Of a stretch of 64,000 nucleotides of DNA, positions 1 to 12,632 are shown piece by piece. The DNA lies in assembly GCF_014859555.1 (NCBI RefSeq), contig NZ_JACUTY010000001.1:19621-83620 (forward strand). Reading direction: 5' to 3'. The notes beneath the pieces are model-generated. The model worked only from the letters and a program-made list of their open reading frames with translations, did not search any database and had not been told where the DNA came from. The stretch comes from Thiomicrospira sp. GTDB lineage: Bacteria > Pseudomonadota > Gammaproteobacteria > Thiomicrospirales > Thiomicrospiraceae. Numbering within the stretch: the first letter of the stretch is position 1; the number at the start of each line of letters is the position of its first letter. Position numbers and translations under genes: made by a program.

Positions 1-797
<797 letters not shown>

Positions 798-798
<1 letters not shown>

Positions 799-3700
799 TG
801 AAAGACTTACTCGGTTTTCTAAAAAAACAAAACGTTTCTAGTGATTTTGATGCGATTAAAGTGTCTCTTGCTTCTCCTGAAAAGATTCGTTCTTGGTCAT
901 ATGGTGAAGTAAAAAAACCTGAAACCATTAATTACCGTACCTTTAAGCCGGAGCGTGATGGCTTATTCTGCGCGAAAATTTTTGGCCCAATTCGTGACTA
1001 TGAGTGCCTATGCGGAAAATACAAGCGACTAAAACATCGCGGTGTAATTTGTGAAAAATGTGGTGTTGAAGTAACTCAGTCAAAAGTGCGTCGTGAACGC
1101 ATGGGTCATATCGACTTAGCTACACCAGTTGCTCACATTTGGTTCTTGAAGTCATTACCATCGCGTATTGGCCTAATGCTAGACATGACACTAAAAGAAA
1201 TCGAAGCGGTTTTATACTTCGAGGCTTTTATGGTTGTTGATCCAGGCCTAACACCTTTAGAGCCTTGGCAGCTACTGACTGAAGAAGAATATTTAGATGC
1301 TTTAGAAGAGCATGGCGATGAATTCGAAGCCCAGATGGGTGCCGAAGCTATCAAGCGCATGCTTAAGTCTATTAATTTAGTGGAAGAGGCGGCTCGTTTA
1401 AGAGGTGAGGTTGAAACTACAACCTCTGAGACCAAGCAGAAGAAGGTCAGTAAGCGCTTAAAACTTATTGAATCATTTTTGTCATCTGGCAATCATCCAG
1501 AATGGATGGTATTGGAAGTTTTACCGGTGTTGCCACCTGAGCTAAGGCCTTTGGTTCCACTTGATGGTGGTCGCTTCGCAACCTCCGATCTTAATGATTT
1601 ATACCGCCGTGTAATCAACCGTAATAATCGTTTAAAGCGTTTATTAGATTTGATGGCACCGGATATTATCGTGCGCAATGAAAAACGTATGTTACAAGAA
1701 GCGGTTGATTCATTATTGGATAACGGTCGCCGTGGCCGTGCGGTAACAGGTACGAATAAGCGTCAGTTAAAATCTTTGGCTGATATGATCAAAGGTAAGC
1801 AAGGCCGTTTCCGTCAAAACTTACTCGGTAAGCGTGTTGATTACTCTGGCCGTTCAGTAATTGTTGTTGGTCCTACTTTGAGATTGCACCAGTGTGGTTT
1901 GCCTAAAAAAATGGCTTTAGAGTTATTTAAGCCATTCATTTTTAGTAAATTACAAAAACGTGGCGCGGCTCCAACAATAAAAGCAGCCAAAAAAATGGTT
2001 GAACAGGGATTACCGGAAGTTTGGGATGTATTAGATGAAGTGATTCGTGAACATCCGGTCTTGTTGAACCGTGCTCCAACGCTTCACCGTCTAGGCATAC
2101 AAGCATTTGAGCCGGTTTTGATTGAAGGTAAAGCGATTAACTTACATCCCCTCGTTTGTTCGGCCTTCAACGCTGACTTCGATGGTGACCAAATGGCAGT
2201 TCACGTTCCATTGTCATTAGAAGCGCAGCTTGAAGCTCGTACATTAATGATGTCGACCAACAACCTGCTCTCACCAGCAAACGGTGAACCAATTATTGTA
2301 CCGTCGCAAGACGTTGTACTTGGTCTTTACTATATTACGCGTGAGCGTATTAACTCTATTGGTGAGGGCAAGGCCTTTTCAAATTGGCAGGAAGTGGTTA
2401 GAGCGCTTGAAGCAAAAGTTGTTCATCTGCATACCAAAATTAAACTTAAGGTTGAAGAAACCGTTATTGAAGATAAAAAAGAACATGTAAGTACTCGTAT
2501 TGTTGCGACAACGGTTGGTCGTGCTTTATTGTGCCGGATTTTGCCAAAAGGTTTGTCGTTTGATTTGTTAAACACGAACTTGACTAAGAAAAATATCAGT
2601 AAGGTGTTAAACACTTGTTATCGTGTGCTTGGACCAAAAGAAACCGTTATTTTTGCTGACCAATTAATGTATGCGGGTTTTAAGTGGTCGACAATGGCCG
2701 GTTTATCTTTCTGTTCAGATGATATGTTAATTCCAGATGAAAAAGCGGGCATTCTTGAGCGTGCTGAAGATCAGGTAAAAGAAATTCAGCTACAGTATTC
2801 ACAAGGCCTGGTGACTGAAGGTGAACGTTATAACAAGGTTGTTGATATTTGGTCACACACCAACGAACTTGTAACGAAAGCCATGATGGATGAGTTGCAG
2901 TTCGATATGGTCACTACGGCTGAAGGTGAAGAGGTTAAGCAAAGTTCGTTTAACTCAATCTATATGATGGCCGACTCAGGTGCTCGTGGCTCGGTTGCGC
3001 AGATGCGTCAGCTTGGTGGTATGCGTGGATTAATGGCAAAACCGGATGGCTCGATTATCGAGACGCCTATTACCGCTAACTTCCGTGAAGGTCTAAACGT
3101 TCTACAGTACTTTATTTCGACACATGGTGCTCGTAAAGGTTTGGCTGACACCGCTTTGAAGACGGCTAACTCAGGTTACTTGACTCGTCGTTTAGTAGAT
3201 GTTGCTCAAGACGTTGTTGTAACAGAAAATGATTGTAAAACTGAAAGTGGTGTTGAAATGACCGCACACGTAGAGGGTGGTGATGTTATTGAATCACTAC
3301 GCGAGCGTATTCTTGGCCGTGTGTTAAGTGAGGATGTACTGGATGTTAAAGGCGGTTGCATTGTTGCAGCGGGTACATTGCTTGATGAAAGCTTGGTGGC
3401 TTTAATTGATACTCATGGCATCGATCGTGTAAAGGTTAGATCAACCATTACATGTGAAACGAAGTTTGGTGTTTGTCAAAAATGTTATGGCCGCGATTTA
3501 GCGCGTGGCCATCTGGTTAACATGGGTGAGGCAGTTGGGGTCATGGCTGCTCAGTCGATTGGTGAGCCTGGAACACAGCTAACAATGCGTACATTCCACA
3601 TTGGTGGTACCGCCTCGCAGACAGCTGCACAGAGTCACGTAGAAGTTAAGTACGAAGGTACCGTTAAATTCCATAATCTTAAGACAGTTAAGAACTCTGA

Positions 3701-5033
3701 AGATAAGATAATGGTTACAACACGTTCAGGCGAAGTCACTATTTTAGATGATGCTGGTCGTGAAAAAGAACGCTACAAAGTACCTTATGGTGCAATTCTT
3801 GAAGTCACAGAAGGACAAAAGCTGAGTTCTGGTCAAAGTATTGCGAGTTGGGATCCACATACACACCCAGTAATTACTGAGGTAAGTGGTCAGATTGAGT
3901 TTGGTAACTTTGAAGGTACAGTAGAAGAACGTTCCGATGAGTTAACAGGCCTGGTGACGCGTGTTGTAAAAGGCGCAAAAGAGCGTTCCAGTTCAGTTAA
4001 AGATGCTCGTCCTTTCATTCGTTTACTGGATGATAAAGGTGAAAGTACCTGTTTCGCAGGTACTCAGACACCTGCCGTCTATTACTTACCAGAAAATTCG
4101 ATTGTGCTTGTTCAGTCAGGCGTGCAGGTTGTATCGGGTGACGTTTTAGCACGAATTCCACAAGCGTCATCGAAAACCAAAGATATTACGGGTGGTCTGC
4201 CACGTGTTGCCGATTTGTTCGAGGCGCGTCAACCTAAAGAGCCCGCTATCATGGCCGAGGTAAGCGGTGTAATTTCTTTTGGTAAAGAAACCAAAGGCAA
4301 ACAGCGTTTAATTATTACGCAAGACTCAAGCGAGCAATATGAGAGCTTAATTCCTAAGTGGCGTACAGTTAATGTATTCGAGGGTGAACGAGTTGAGCGT
4401 GGTGATATTATTGTTGAAGGTAATTCAAATGCGCATGACATTCTTCGTTTATTAGGCGTTGAACGCTTAGCTGAATATATCGTGGATGAAGTTCAAGATG
4501 TTTATCGCCTGCAAGGTGTACGTATCAACGATAAACACATTGAAGCCATTATTCGACAAATGTTGCGTAAAGTTGAGGTTCGATCGGCGGGTGATACCGG
4601 CTTAATTAAAGGCGAGCAAACTGAGTATGCGAAAGTTCTTCAGTTGAATGAAAAAATGCGTTCGGAAGGTAAAGTAGAAGCCTCCTTTGAGCGTGTACTG
4701 CTTGGTATTACTAAAGCGTCTCTTGCGACTGAATCCTTTATTTCGGCGGCTTCATTCCAAGAAACTACTCGCGTATTAACTGAAGCCGCTGTTAGTGGTA
4801 AGCGAGATACGTTGGTTGGTTTGAAAGAAAACGTAATTGTGGGTCGTCTGATTCCGGCCGGAACAGGTTTTGCATATCACCTAGCACGTAAGAAAGCGAG
4901 TGATATTGCCGATGGCGAATTGCGTGCATTTATTCAAAATGACTATGAAGAAGAAAAAGTGAGTGAAGAAATTCTGGAAGAGATGCCGGTTATTGATGAC
5001 CGCGTTATGGAACCAGAAGATTCAGAGCTTTAA
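798..5033 (+). CDS. rpoC: RNA polymerase beta-prime subunit
   Basis: Full-length beta-prime of 1411 aa, close to the 1407 aa of the E. coli protein. It forms the catalytic half of the core RNA polymerase cleft. Seen in order: an N-terminal start like E. coli ([11 protein letters not shown]), the first zinc site [20 protein letters not shown], the switch/lid region, the Mg-binding motif NADFDGD around residue 460, the trigger loop/bridge helix region ([20 protein letters not shown]), the second zinc site [14 protein letters not shown], and the C-terminal omega-contact region. The ATG overlaps the rpoB stop. It carries the only CAGGCCTGG nine-mer found in the first 24 kb (3946-3954), read as TGLV. 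Confidence 0.98.
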
Positions 5034-5059
5034 ATAACTAGAATTCAACAAGTTATTGC

Positions 5060-5088
5060 TTGACATATGCTTGTTGGATCACTAAAAT
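5060..5088 (+). promoter_or_regulatory. Sigma70 promoter for the str operon
   Basis: TTGACA at 5060-5065 and TAAAAT at 5083-5088 are separated by 17 bases, close to the sigma70 consensus. The site lies in the 137-base gap between rpoC and rpsL, about 80 bases before the rpsL start. It would allow rpsL-rpsG-fusA-tuf to be transcribed independently of rpoBC. No clear U-tract terminator for rpoBC is visible here, so read-through is also possible. Confidence 0.7.
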
Positions 5089-5170
5089 TCTGAAACCTTA
5101 TTTGCAGGCAATAATGCCCGCAATCTATTTTAGGTGAATGAGTTAAAACTCAAATTTGGAGAAAGTTTTA

Positions 5171-5548
5171 ATGGCTACAATAAACCAGTTGGTTCGTAAG
5201 CCGCGTAAAGACAAAGTTAAAAAATCAGCCGTACCTGCTTTGGAGTCTTGTCCACAGCGTCGCGGTGTTTGTACGCGTGTTTATACAACAACCCCTAAAA
5301 AGCCTAACTCAGCCTTGCGTAAAGTCGCGCGTGTTCGTTTAACTAACGGTTTTGAAGTTTCAACCTATATTGGTGGTGAAGGTCATAACTTGCAGGAACA
5401 CTCGGTGATTTTGATTCGTGGTGGGCGTGTTAAGGATTTGCCTGGTGTGCGTTATCATACAGTTCGCGGTGCATTAGATTGCTCTGGCGTAAATGAGCGT
5501 AAACAAGGTCGTTCTAAGTACGGTGCTAAGCGTCCAAAAGGTAAATAA
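5171..5548 (+). CDS. rpsL: 30S ribosomal protein S12
   Basis: S12 of 125 aa, part of the 30S decoding centre. I use the ATG at 5171 ([12 protein letters not shown]) rather than the track start at 5156, because the protein then aligns with E. coli S12 from residue 1 and GGAGAAAG lies just upstream. Seen: the [18 protein letters not shown] loop with Lys43-Lys44, and the [10 protein letters not shown] loop. Both have the residues normal for streptomycin-sensitive strains (family knowledge). It is the first gene of the str operon, preceded by a good sigma70 promoter and followed after 53 bases by rpsG. Confidence 0.97.
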   Translation: MATINQLVRKPRKDKVKKSAVPALESCPQRRGVCTRVYTTTPKKPNSALRKVARVRLTNGFEVSTYIGGEGHNLQEHSVILIRGGRVKDLPGVRYHTVRGALDCSGVNERKQGRSKYGAKRPKGK

Positions 5549-5601
5549 GCCCTTTTGACATACGTTAGCAATTTTTATTTCCTAAACCGGAAGATGTAAG
5601 A

Positions 5602-6075
5602 ATGGCAAGAAGAAGAGAAATACCAAAAAGATTGGTATTACCAGACCCTAAGTTTGGTGATGTGACGTTAACTAAGTTTGTTAACATGATTATGGTTAGC
5701 GGTAAAAAAGCAGTAGCTGAAAAAATTGTTTATGATGCTTTGGATAAGGTTGTTGAGCGTCGTAAGGGTGGAGAGCACGCGGCATTTTTAAGAGAAGCTC
5801 TTGAGAATGTAGGCCCTTTGGTTGAGGTAAAGTCACGCCGTGTTGGTGGTGCAACTTACCAGGTGCCGGTAGAAGTGCGCCCTGAAAGAAAAGTAGCATT
5901 GTCTATGCGTTGGATTGTTGAAGCGGCACGTAAGCGCAGCGAGAAAGGTATGATGCTTCGCTTAGCTGGTGAGCTAAATGATGCTCTTGATAATCGCGGT
6001 TCTGCAGTTAAGAAGAAAGAAGATACACACAGAATGGCAGAAGCCAATAAGGCATTCTCGCATTTCCGTTGGTAA
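5602..6075 (+). CDS. rpsG: 30S ribosomal protein S7
   Basis: S7 of 157 aa, the 16S rRNA 3' major domain organiser of the 30S head. Seen: the N-terminus [10 protein letters not shown], the conserved [25 protein letters not shown] core, and the end [11 protein letters not shown]. The length is like the short (156 aa) form. In E. coli, S7 represses the str operon at the rpsL-rpsG junction. The 53-base junction here could carry such a site, but I see no obvious matching fold. Confidence 0.97.
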   Translation: MARRREIPKRLVLPDPKFGDVTLTKFVNMIMVSGKKAVAEKIVYDALDKVVERRKGGEHAAFLREALENVGPLVEVKSRRVGGATYQVPVEVRPERKVALSMRWIVEAARKRSEKGMMLRLAGELNDALDNRGSAVKKKEDTHRMAEANKAFSHFRW

Positions 6076-6083
6076 TATCTGAC

Positions 6084-6110
6084 AAGGCCCTTTGGGGCCT
6101 TTATCGTTTC
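6084..6110 (+). terminator. Hairpin between rpsG and fusA, possible attenuator
   Basis: AAGGCCC (6084-6090) and GGGCCTT (6095-6101) form a 7-bp stem with a four-base loop. The following tract TATCGTTTC is only weakly T-rich. It lies in the 62-base gap before fusA and may partly terminate transcription or stabilise the upstream rpsL-rpsG message. It is unlikely to be a full terminator, because fusA and tuf have no promoter of their own that I can see. Confidence 0.4.
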
Positions 6111-6137
6111 AACAAATCAAAGTAAAAGGTTAGTAAA

Positions 6138-8240
6138 GTGGCACGTAAAACTCCTTTAGAGCGTTACCGTAATATCGGTATTATGGCGCACATCGATGCA
6201 GGTAAAACAACAACTACAGAGCGTATTTTGTTTTATACAGGTCGTTCACACAAAATTGGCGAAGTGCATGACGGCGGCGCAACTATGGATTGGATGGAGC
6301 AGGAGCAGGAGCGTGGTATTACCATCACTTCCGCAGCCACCACTTGTACATGGTTGGGCATGGCTAAGCAGTTCCCAGAGCATCAAATTAACATTATTGA
6401 TACTCCTGGTCACGTTGACTTCACCATCGAAGTGGAGCGTTCACTTCGAGTTTTGGATGGAGCTGTTACAGCGTTCTGCTCTGTAGGTGGTGTTGAGCCT
6501 CAGTCTGAGACAGTTTGGCGTCAAGCTGATAAGTACGGCGTACCTAGAATGGGTTATGTCAATAAAATGGACCGTGCTGGCGCTAACTTTTTACACGTCG
6601 TAGAGCAAGTCAAAACGCGTCTTGGTGCAGTACCTGTTCCTATGCAGTTGCCTATTGGTGCAGAGGATAATTTTAGGGGTGTTGTTGATCTGGTTAAGAT
6701 GAAAGCCATCTACTGGGATGCAGATTCTCAAGGTATGACGTTCACTTATGAAGATATTCCGGCTGAGATGTTGGCTGAATGTCAGAAGTATCATGATGAA
6801 ATGGTTGAGTCAGCCGCTGAGGCTAGTGAAGAGTTCATGGATATTTACCTTAATGGTGGTGAGCTTACTGAAGATCAAATAAAGCTTGGTATTCGCACGC
6901 GTTGTATTAATAACGAAATTATCCCTATGTTCTGCGGTTCGAGCTTCAAAAATATGGGTGTTCAGGCTTTGTTGGATGGCGTAATCGAATATTTCCCTTC
7001 GCCAATTGATGTGCCTGCAATTGAGGGTGTTTTAGAAGATGAAACCCCAGCTACTCGTAAATCGTCTGATGACGAGCCTTTTGCGGCCTTGGCATTCAAG
7101 ATTATGACTGATCCGTTTGTGGGCACGCTTACATTCGTTCGCGTTTACTCAGGTGTGATTAGTTCTGGCGATTCTATATATAATCCTGTTAAGGGTAAAA
7201 AAGAGCGCGCTGGCCGTTTGATTAAAATGCATGCTAATTCCCGAGAGGAAGTAAAGGAGTTTCGTGCGGGTGATATCGGCTGTGTTGTTGGTCTTAAAGA
7301 TGTAACGACAGGTGATACTATTTGTGATTTGGAAAATAGGATCACTTTAGAGCGTATGGAGTTCCCAGAGCCTGTAATCTCTATTGCTGTAGAGCCTAAA
7401 ACAAAGGCTGACCAAGAAAAAATGGGTATTGCCCTGCAGAAACTTGCAGCGGAAGACCCTTCATTTCGTGTTCGTACAGATGAAGAGACAGGTCAGACCA
7501 TTATTTCCGGCATGGGTGAGTTGCACTTAGATATCATTGTTGACCGTATGAAGCGTGAATTCAATGTTGAGGCGAATGTAGGTGCGCCACAGGTTTCTTA
7601 CCGTGAAACGATTAAGCAGTCTGTTGAGGCCGAGGGTAAGTTTGTACGTCAATCTGGTGGTCGCGGTCAATATGGTCACGTTGTATTACGTATTGAGCCT
7701 CAAGAGCCAGGTACTGGCTTTACTTTTGTTAATGCGGTGGTTGGTGGTGCTGTACCTCGCGAATACATTGGTGCGGTTGAGAAGGGTGCTAAGGAACAGT
7801 TAGAAAATGGCGTAATTGCAGGATATCCAGTTGTAGACGTCAAGGTAACCGTGTTCGATGGTTCCTATCATGACGTTGACTCTAATGAAATGGCATTTAA
7901 AGTTGCTTCATCTATGGGTGTTAAGAATGGTGTACAAAGTGCGAAGCCTGTCATTTTAGAACCAATTATGGCTGTCGAGGTTGTTACTCCTGAAGAGTAT
8001 ATGGGCGATGTTATGGGTGACCTTAACCGCCGCCGCGGTATGATTCAGGGAATGGAAGATATTCCAAGTGGTAAACAGCTTAAGGCAGAAGTACCTTTGT
8101 CAGAAATGTTTGGTTATGCAACCAATGTTCGCTCATTAACTCAGGGCCGTGCTAGCTATAGCATGACATTCAAAAAGTATGCAGATGCACCATCATCTGT
8201 CCAAGAAGAAATTATCGCGAAAGCGAAAAAAGGTTCTTAA
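6138..8240 (+). CDS. fusA: Elongation factor G
   Basis: EF-G of 700 aa, the GTPase that drives ribosomal translocation and, with RRF, ribosome recycling. It starts at a GTG at 6138 ([20 protein letters not shown]). Seen: G1 AHIDAGKT at residues 17-24, the switch I region [12 protein letters not shown]3 DTPGHVDF, G4 NKMD, then domains II-V with GRGQYGHV in domain IV. The C-terminus is complete. It sits in the str operon between rpsG and tuf, with a 24-base gap to tuf. Confidence 0.97.
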   Translation: MARKTPLERYRNIGIMAHIDAGKTTTTERILFYTGRSHKIGEVHDGGATMDWMEQEQERGITITSAATTCTWLGMAKQFPEHQINIIDTPGHVDFTIEVERSLRVLDGAVTAFCSVGGVEPQSETVWRQADKYGVPRMGYVNKMDRAGANFLHVVEQVKTRLGAVPVPMQLPIGAEDNFRGVVDLVKMKAIYWDADSQGMTFTYEDIPAEMLAECQKYHDEMVESAAEASEEFMDIYLNGGELTEDQIKLGIRTRCINNEIIPMFCGSSFKNMGVQALLDGVIEYFPSPIDVPAIEGVLEDETPATRKSSDDEPFAALAFKIMTDPFVGTLTFVRVYSGVISSGDSIYNPVKGKKERAGRLIKMHANSREEVKEFRAGDIGCVVGLKDVTTGDTICDLENRITLERMEFPEPVISIAVEPKTKADQEKMGIALQKLAAEDPSFRVRTDEETGQTIISGMGELHLDIIVDRMKREFNVEANVGAPQVSYRETIKQSVEAEGKFVRQSGGRGQYGHVVLRIEPQEPGTGFTFVNAVVGGAVPREYIGAVEKGAKEQLENGVIAGYPVVDVKVTVFDGSYHDVDSNEMAFKVASSMGVKNGVQSAKPVILEPIMAVEVVTPEEYMGDVMGDLNRRRGMIQGMEDIPSGKQLKAEVPLSEMFGYATNVRSLTQGRASYSMTFKKYADAPSSVQEEIIAKAKKGS

Positions 8241-8264
8241 TTTTAATTTTAGAGGGTTTTTAAA

Positions 8265-9455
8265 ATGGCAAAAGCTAAGTTTGAACGTAACAAGCCACAT
8301 GTAAACGTAGGCACGATTGGTCACGTTGACCATGGTAAAACTACATTGACTGCGGCGCTAACCATTGTGCAAGGTAAGAAGTTTGGTGGCGAATCAAGAG
8401 GTTACGACCAGATTGATAACGCACCAGAAGAAAAAGCACGTGGTATTACCATCTCTACATCCCATGTAGAGTATGAGTCAGAAACTCGTCACTACGCACA
8501 CGTAGACTGCCCAGGTCACGCCGACTATGTAAAAAACATGATCACCGGTGCGGCGCAGATGGATGGTGCGATTCTAGTATGTTCTGCTGCTGACGGCCCC
8601 ATGCCACAAACACGTGAGCATATCTTGTTATCACGTCAAGTTGGTGTGCCTTTCATTGTTGTGTTCCTAAACAAAGCGGACATGGTTGATGACGAAGAAT
8701 TGATGGAATTGGTAGAGATGGAAGTTCGTGAACTTCTATCAGACTACGACTTCCCGGGTGACGACACACCAGTAATCAAAGGTTCAGCACTAAAAGCAAT
8801 TGAAGGCGATACATCAGACATTGGTGTGCCAGCGATTGAAAGACTAGTAGCCGCCCTAGACGAATACATCCCAACGCCAATGCGTGAAACAGATAAGCCA
8901 TTCCTAATGCCAGTAGAAGACGTATTCTCTATCCAAGGTCGTGGAACGGTTGTAACCGGACGTATTGAAACCGGTATTGTTAAGGTTGGTGAAGAAATCG
9001 AAATCGTAGGTATTCGTGACACACAAAAAACAACCGTTACCGGCGTAGAAATGTTCCGTAAGTTACTAGACCAAGGTGAAGCGGGCGATAACGTGGGTGT
9101 ACTACTACGTGGTACCAAGCGTGAAGACGTTGAACGTGGTCAAGTACTAAGTCACCCTGGCAAAATTACACCACACACCCAGTTTGAAGGTGAAGTGTAC
9201 GTATTGTCAAAAGAAGAAGGTGGACGTCACACTCCATTCTTCAATGGCTACCGTCCACAGTTCTACTTCCGTACAACCGATATTACGGGTGCATGTGAAT
9301 TACCATCAGGTGTCGAAATGGTAATGCCAGGTGATAACATTCAGATGACAATCACCTTAATCAACCCGATCGCGATGGACGAAGGTTTGCGTTTCGCGAT
9401 CCGTGAAGGTGGTCGTACAGTTGGTGCGGGTGTCGTTTCTAAAATCTTGAAATAA
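8265..9455 (+). CDS. tuf: Elongation factor Tu
   Basis: EF-Tu of 396 aa, which delivers aminoacyl-tRNA to the ribosomal A site. Seen: G1 GHVDHGKT at residues 19-26, [13 protein letters not shown] in switch [13 protein letters not shown], and a complete domain III ending [20 protein letters not shown] precedes the ATG. By eye, codon choice differs from fusA, with more C- and A-ending codons (GAC, CTA, GTA), as expected for a very highly expressed gene. This is the only tuf copy in the window. A second copy elsewhere cannot be excluded. Confidence 0.98.
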   Translation: MAKAKFERNKPHVNVGTIGHVDHGKTTLTAALTIVQGKKFGGESRGYDQIDNAPEEKARGITISTSHVEYESETRHYAHVDCPGHADYVKNMITGAAQMDGAILVCSAADGPMPQTREHILLSRQVGVPFIVVFLNKADMVDDEELMELVEMEVRELLSDYDFPGDDTPVIKGSALKAIEGDTSDIGVPAIERLVAALDEYIPTPMRETDKPFLMPVEDVFSIQGRGTVVTGRIETGIVKVGEEIEIVGIRDTQKTTVTGVEMFRKLLDQGEAGDNVGVLLRGTKREDVERGQVLSHPGKITPHTQFEGEVYVLSKEEGGRHTPFFNGYRPQFYFRTTDITGACELPSGVEMVMPGDNIQMTITLINPIAMDEGLRFAIREGGRTVGAGVVSKILK

Positions 9456-9462
9456 TCAAAGC

Positions 9463-9491
9463 TTGATTATTTCTTAAGATTGAAGTAAAAT
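9463..9491 (+). promoter_or_regulatory. Sigma70 promoter for the S10 operon
   Basis: TTGATT (9463-9468) and TAAAAT (9486-9491) are separated by exactly 17 bases, starting eight bases after the tuf stop codon. Transcription would start near 9498, giving a short leader of about 65 bases before rpsJ. A hairpin with a T-tract lies inside that leader, so the two elements together look like a promoter plus attenuator. Confidence 0.6.
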
Positions 9492-9505
9492 TCGCAACCT
9501 TAATT

Positions 9506-9546
9506 AGCAGTGGGCTACCAGTAGTCTGCTGCTTTTATTTTTTTTA
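9506..9546 (+). terminator. Hairpin with long T-tract in tuf-rpsJ gap
   Basis: AGCAG (9506-9510) pairs with CTGCT (9526-9530), and CTA/TAG may extend the stem inside a small internal loop. A T-rich run (TTTTATTTTTTTTATA) follows. It could end the str operon transcript. Because it lies downstream of the predicted S10 promoter it could also attenuate the S10 operon. The stem is modest, so strength is uncertain. Confidence 0.45.
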
Positions 9547-9564
9547 TATAGCGAGAAGTGGTCT

Positions 9565-9876
9565 ATGGCAACACAAAACATACGTATTCGCTTAAAAGCA
9601 TTTGATCATCGTTTAATTGATCAATCTGCAAAAGAGATTACGGAAACAGCTAAAAGAACTGGGGCGCAAGTACGAGGTCCTATTCCGCTGCCAACACGTA
9701 AAGAACGTTTTACAATTTTGGTGTCTCCGCACGTAAACAAAGATGCGCGTGATCAATACGAGCTTCGTACACACAAGCGCATGTTGGATATTGTCGATCC
9801 AACCGATAAAACGGTTGATGCGTTGATGAAGCTTGATTTGGCAGCGGGTGTTGATGTTCAGTTGGAATTGCGTTAA
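9565..9876 (+). CDS. rpsJ: 30S ribosomal protein S10
   Basis: S10 (NusE) of 103 aa, a 30S head protein that also joins NusB in transcription antitermination. Seen: [20 protein letters not shown] at the N-terminus and the [18 protein letters not shown] loop region. The length equals the E. coli protein. It is the first gene of the S10 operon, about 65 bases after a predicted transcription start. Confidence 0.97.
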   Translation: MATQNIRIRLKAFDHRLIDQSAKEITETAKRTGAQVRGPIPLPTRKERFTILVSPHVNKDARDQYELRTHKRMLDIVDPTDKTVDALMKLDLAAGVDVQLELR

Positions 9877-9930
9877 GCAAATTGAAGCCATCAATCGTAA
9901 TGGCTGATTTCAATAATAAGAGGTAGCAAA

Positions 9931-10566
9931 ATGAATATTGGTGTCGTTGGAAAAAAAGTAGGAATGACACGCATCTTTAATGAAGAAGGTGTTTCTATTC
10001 CTGTGACTGTGGTAGAGGTCGCACCAAATCGTGTTACGCAGATCAAAACTGTAGAAGGTGAAGGTTATTCTGCAATTCAGGTAACAGCTGGATCAAAACA
10101 CGCGGGTCGTATAAACAAACCAAAAGCTGGACATTTCGCCAAGGCGGGAGTTGAGGCTGGCACAGGCCTTTGGGAGTTTCGTTTGTCAGCGGAAGAGCTT
10201 GCTGATTTTGAACTGGGTTCAGAAATAACGGTAGAAAAATTCTCTGAAGTATCTGTGGTTGATGTGACTGGTACGACAAAAGGTAAGGGGTTTCAAGGTG
10301 GTGTTAAGCGCCATAACTTTAGAACTCAAGATGCTACTCACGGTAACTCATTGTCTCACCGTGTGCTAGGTTCAATTGGTCAGAACCAGACTCCAGGTCG
10401 TGTATTCAAAGGTAAGAAGATGGCTGGTCACATGGGTGACGCACGTCAAACTACTTTGAATCTTGATTTGGTTCGTGTTGATGTAGAGAACGGATTGTTG
10501 CTCATCAAGGGTGCAGTCCCTGGTGCAAAAGGCAGCACTGTTTTCGTACGAAAAGCAATTAAGTAA
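9931..10566 (+). CDS. rplC: 50S ribosomal protein L3
   Basis: L3 of 211 aa, an early 50S assembly protein reaching towards the peptidyl transferase centre. Seen: [15 protein letters not shown] near the start, the central loop [20 protein letters not shown], and [20 protein letters not shown] precedes the ATG. Second gene of the S10 operon. In E. coli a glutamine in the GSIGQ.. loop is methylated by PrmB, and that Gln is present here. Confidence 0.97.
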   Translation: MNIGVVGKKVGMTRIFNEEGVSIPVTVVEVAPNRVTQIKTVEGEGYSAIQVTAGSKHAGRINKPKAGHFAKAGVEAGTGLWEFRLSAEELADFELGSEITVEKFSEVSVVDVTGTTKGKGFQGGVKRHNFRTQDATHGNSLSHRVLGSIGQNQTPGRVFKGKKMAGHMGDARQTTLNLDLVRVDVENGLLLIKGAVPGAKGSTVFVRKAIK

Positions 10567-10576
10567 GGTGGGCACA

Positions 10577-11197
10577 ATGGAATTAAAGATGATCGAATTG
10601 GCCACTGGCAAAGAGAATGGTAAGGTTGGTGTATCAGACGCTGTTTTTGGTGTGGATTTTAATGAATCTCTAGTGCATCAAGTTGTTGTTTCTTACATGG
10701 CTGGTGCACGCTCTGGAACAAAATCTCAAAAAACTCGTGCTGAAGTACGCGGTGGTGGGATTAAGCCTTGGCGTCAAAAAGGAACTGGTCGTGCCCGTGC
10801 AGGTACTATTCGCAGCCCTATTTGGGTTGGCGGTGGTCGTGCTTTTCCGGGGCATAACCGTGACTTTTCACAGAAGGTAAATAAGAAGATGTATCGCGGT
10901 GCGATGCGCTCAATACTTTCTGAGTTAAATCGTTCGGGTAGGTTGGTTATTGTTGATGATTTTAAAGTCGACGCACCAAAGACACGCGATTTTAAGGCAA
11001 AATTACAATCACTTGGTGTGACTGATGTCTTGGTTGTTACGGAAGCATTTGATGAATATCTATATTTATCTTCACGTAACATTTATCACGCAGATGTATG
11101 TGATGCTGCTTCAGTTGATCCATTAAGCTTAGTTGGCTTCAAGAGTGTGGTTATGACTCAAGGTGCTATCAAGCAGTTAGAGGAGAAGTTCGCATGA
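10577..11197 (+). CDS. rplD: 50S ribosomal protein L4
   Basis: L4 of 206 aa, a 23S rRNA-binding protein lining the exit tunnel and, in E. coli, the repressor of the S10 operon. The track start (10511) lies inside rplC. I choose the ATG at 10577 ([12 protein letters not shown]), ten bases after the rplC stop with AAGGTGGG upstream. Seen: the tunnel loop region with [20 protein letters not shown] and GGGRAFPG. The TGA stop overlaps the rplW start (ATGA), which suggests coupled translation. Confidence 0.95.
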   Translation: MELKMIELATGKENGKVGVSDAVFGVDFNESLVHQVVVSYMAGARSGTKSQKTRAEVRGGGIKPWRQKGTGRARAGTIRSPIWVGGGRAFPGHNRDFSQKVNKKMYRGAMRSILSELNRSGRLVIVDDFKVDAPKTRDFKAKLQSLGVTDVLVVTEAFDEYLYLSSRNIYHADVCDAASVDPLSLVGFKSVVMTQGAIKQLEEKFA

Positions 11198-11490
11198 GTA
11201 ATGAGCGTTTATTAAAAGTATTATTGGCTCCACATGTATCTGAAAAAAGTGCCATGATGGCCGAGAAAGCTTCTCAGTATGTTTTTAAAGTATCTCCTGA
11301 TGCAACCAAAGTTGAAGTTAAGCTTGCTGTTGAAAGCCTCTTTAATGTGAAAGTTGAATCTGTGAATGTGCTTAACCAAAAAGGTAAGCGCAAAATGTTT
11401 AAGGGGCGTACTGGTACAAGAAACGGTTCGCGTAGAGCAATTGTTAGACTAAGTGCCGGTCAAGAACTTGACTTTGTATCTGGCGAATAA
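11194..11490 (+). CDS. rplW: 50S ribosomal protein L23
   Basis: L23 of 98 aa, at the exit of the ribosomal tunnel where trigger factor and SRP dock. Seen: [15 protein letters not shown] at the N-terminus, typical of the family, and the basic hairpin [20 protein letters not shown]. The ATG overlaps the rplD stop codon, and the upstream AGAGGAGAAG inside rplD serves as ribosome binding site. Confidence 0.96.
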   Translation: MSNERLLKVLLAPHVSEKSAMMAEKASQYVFKVSPDATKVEVKLAVESLFNVKVESVNVLNQKGKRKMFKGRTGTRNGSRRAIVRLSAGQELDFVSGE

Positions 11491-11501
11491 GGAGTTAGAA
11501 T

Positions 11502-12332
11502 ATGGCGATTATAAAAAAATCTAAACCAACTTCTCCTGGACAGCGTTTTGTAGTTCGTATTGTTGAGCCAACCTTGCATAAAGGTGAGCCATATGCGCCG
11601 CTATTAGAAAAAAAGTCTAGAAAAGGTGGTCGTAACAACACTGGGCGTATTACTGTGCGTCACCAGGGTGGTGGGCATAAGCGTCACTACCGTTTAGTGG
11701 ATTTTAAGCGTACTAAAGATGGCATTCCTGCAACTGTAGAACGCCTTGAGTATGATCCAAACCGCACTGCAAATATTGCGTTAATTCTGTATGCAGACGG
11801 TGAGCGTGCTTACATTTTAGCGCCCAAAAATCTTCAAGCTGGCGATACGGTTGAGTCTGGAGCAGGTGTTCCAATTAAGGTTGGTAATACGCTTCCATTA
11901 AGAAATATTCCGGTTGGTACAGTTGTTCATGGTGTTGAAATGCGTCCTGGTAAAGGTGCTCAAATTGCTCGTAGTGCTGGTGCATACGTTCAGATTGCTG
12001 GTAAAGAAGGTTCTTACGTTCTGCTAAAACTTCGCTCTGGTGAAATGCGTAAAATCCATATTGAATGTCGTGCAACTGTTGGTGAAGTTGGTAATGCGGA
12101 ACATAGCTTGCGTAAGCTAGGTAAGGCCGGCGCTAAAAGATGGCGTGGTGTTCGCCCGACGGTTCGTGGTGTTGCTATGAACCCAGTTGATCACCCGCAT
12201 GGTGGTGGTGAAGGTCGTACTTCAGGTGGCCGTCATCCTGTAACGCCATGGGGTGTCCCGACTAAAGGTAAGAAAACTAGAAGCAACAAGCGTACTAATA
12301 ATATGATTGTGCGCCGTAGAAATAGTAAATAA
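11502..12332 (+). CDS. rplB: 50S ribosomal protein L2
   Basis: L2 of 276 aa (E. coli 273), a core 23S rRNA-binding protein needed for subunit association and peptidyl transferase activity. Seen: [20 protein letters not shown] near the N-terminus and the conserved [17 protein letters not shown] segment with the functionally important histidine. AAGGAG precedes the ATG. In the S10 operon between rplW and rpsS. Confidence 0.97.
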   Translation: MAIIKKSKPTSPGQRFVVRIVEPTLHKGEPYAPLLEKKSRKGGRNNTGRITVRHQGGGHKRHYRLVDFKRTKDGIPATVERLEYDPNRTANIALILYADGERAYILAPKNLQAGDTVESGAGVPIKVGNTLPLRNIPVGTVVHGVEMRPGKGAQIARSAGAYVQIAGKEGSYVLLKLRSGEMRKIHIECRATVGEVGNAEHSLRKLGKAGAKRWRGVRPTVRGVAMNPVDHPHGGGEGRTSGGRHPVTPWGVPTKGKKTRSNKRTNNMIVRRRNSK

Positions 12333-12344
12333 GGAAGGACATAA

Positions 12345-12620
12345 ATGCCACGTTCAGTTAAAAAAGGACCTTTTGTAGATCATCACTTAGCCAAAAAAGT
12401 GATTGAGGCACAAGAATCTGGTAACAAGCGTCCAATTAAAACCTGGTCAAGAAGATCAATGATTCTTCCTGATATGATTGGTTTAACAATTGCGGTGCAT
12501 AATGGGAAAGAACATATCCCAGTTTTTGTTTCTGAAAATATGGTTGGTCATAAGTTAGGTGAGTTTTCTATGACTCGTACCTACCGTGGTCACGTAGCTG
12601 ATAAGAAAGCTAAGCGCTAA
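12345..12620 (+). CDS. rpsS: 30S ribosomal protein S19
   Basis: S19 of 91 aa, in the 30S head in contact with S13 and the A-site tRNA. Seen: [39 protein letters not shown] and the C-terminal [28 protein letters not shown] precedes the ATG. Twelve bases separate it from both rplB and rplV, as expected for tightly packed operon genes. Confidence 0.97.
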   Translation: MPRSVKKGPFVDHHLAKKVIEAQESGNKRPIKTWSRRSMILPDMIGLTIAVHNGKEHIPVFVSENMVGHKLGEFSMTRTYRGHVADKKAKR

Positions 12621-12632
12621 TAGGAGAATAAA

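Noticed and set aside
1133-1492. Minus-strand ORF of 119 aa inside rpoC
   Set aside because: Shadow of rpoC: serine-rich low-complexity translation, no start context, no family resemblance.
8744-9118. Minus-strand ORF of 124 aa inside tuf
   Set aside because: Antisense shadow of a highly biased gene; the Ser/Thr/Pro-rich product is typical of such artefacts.
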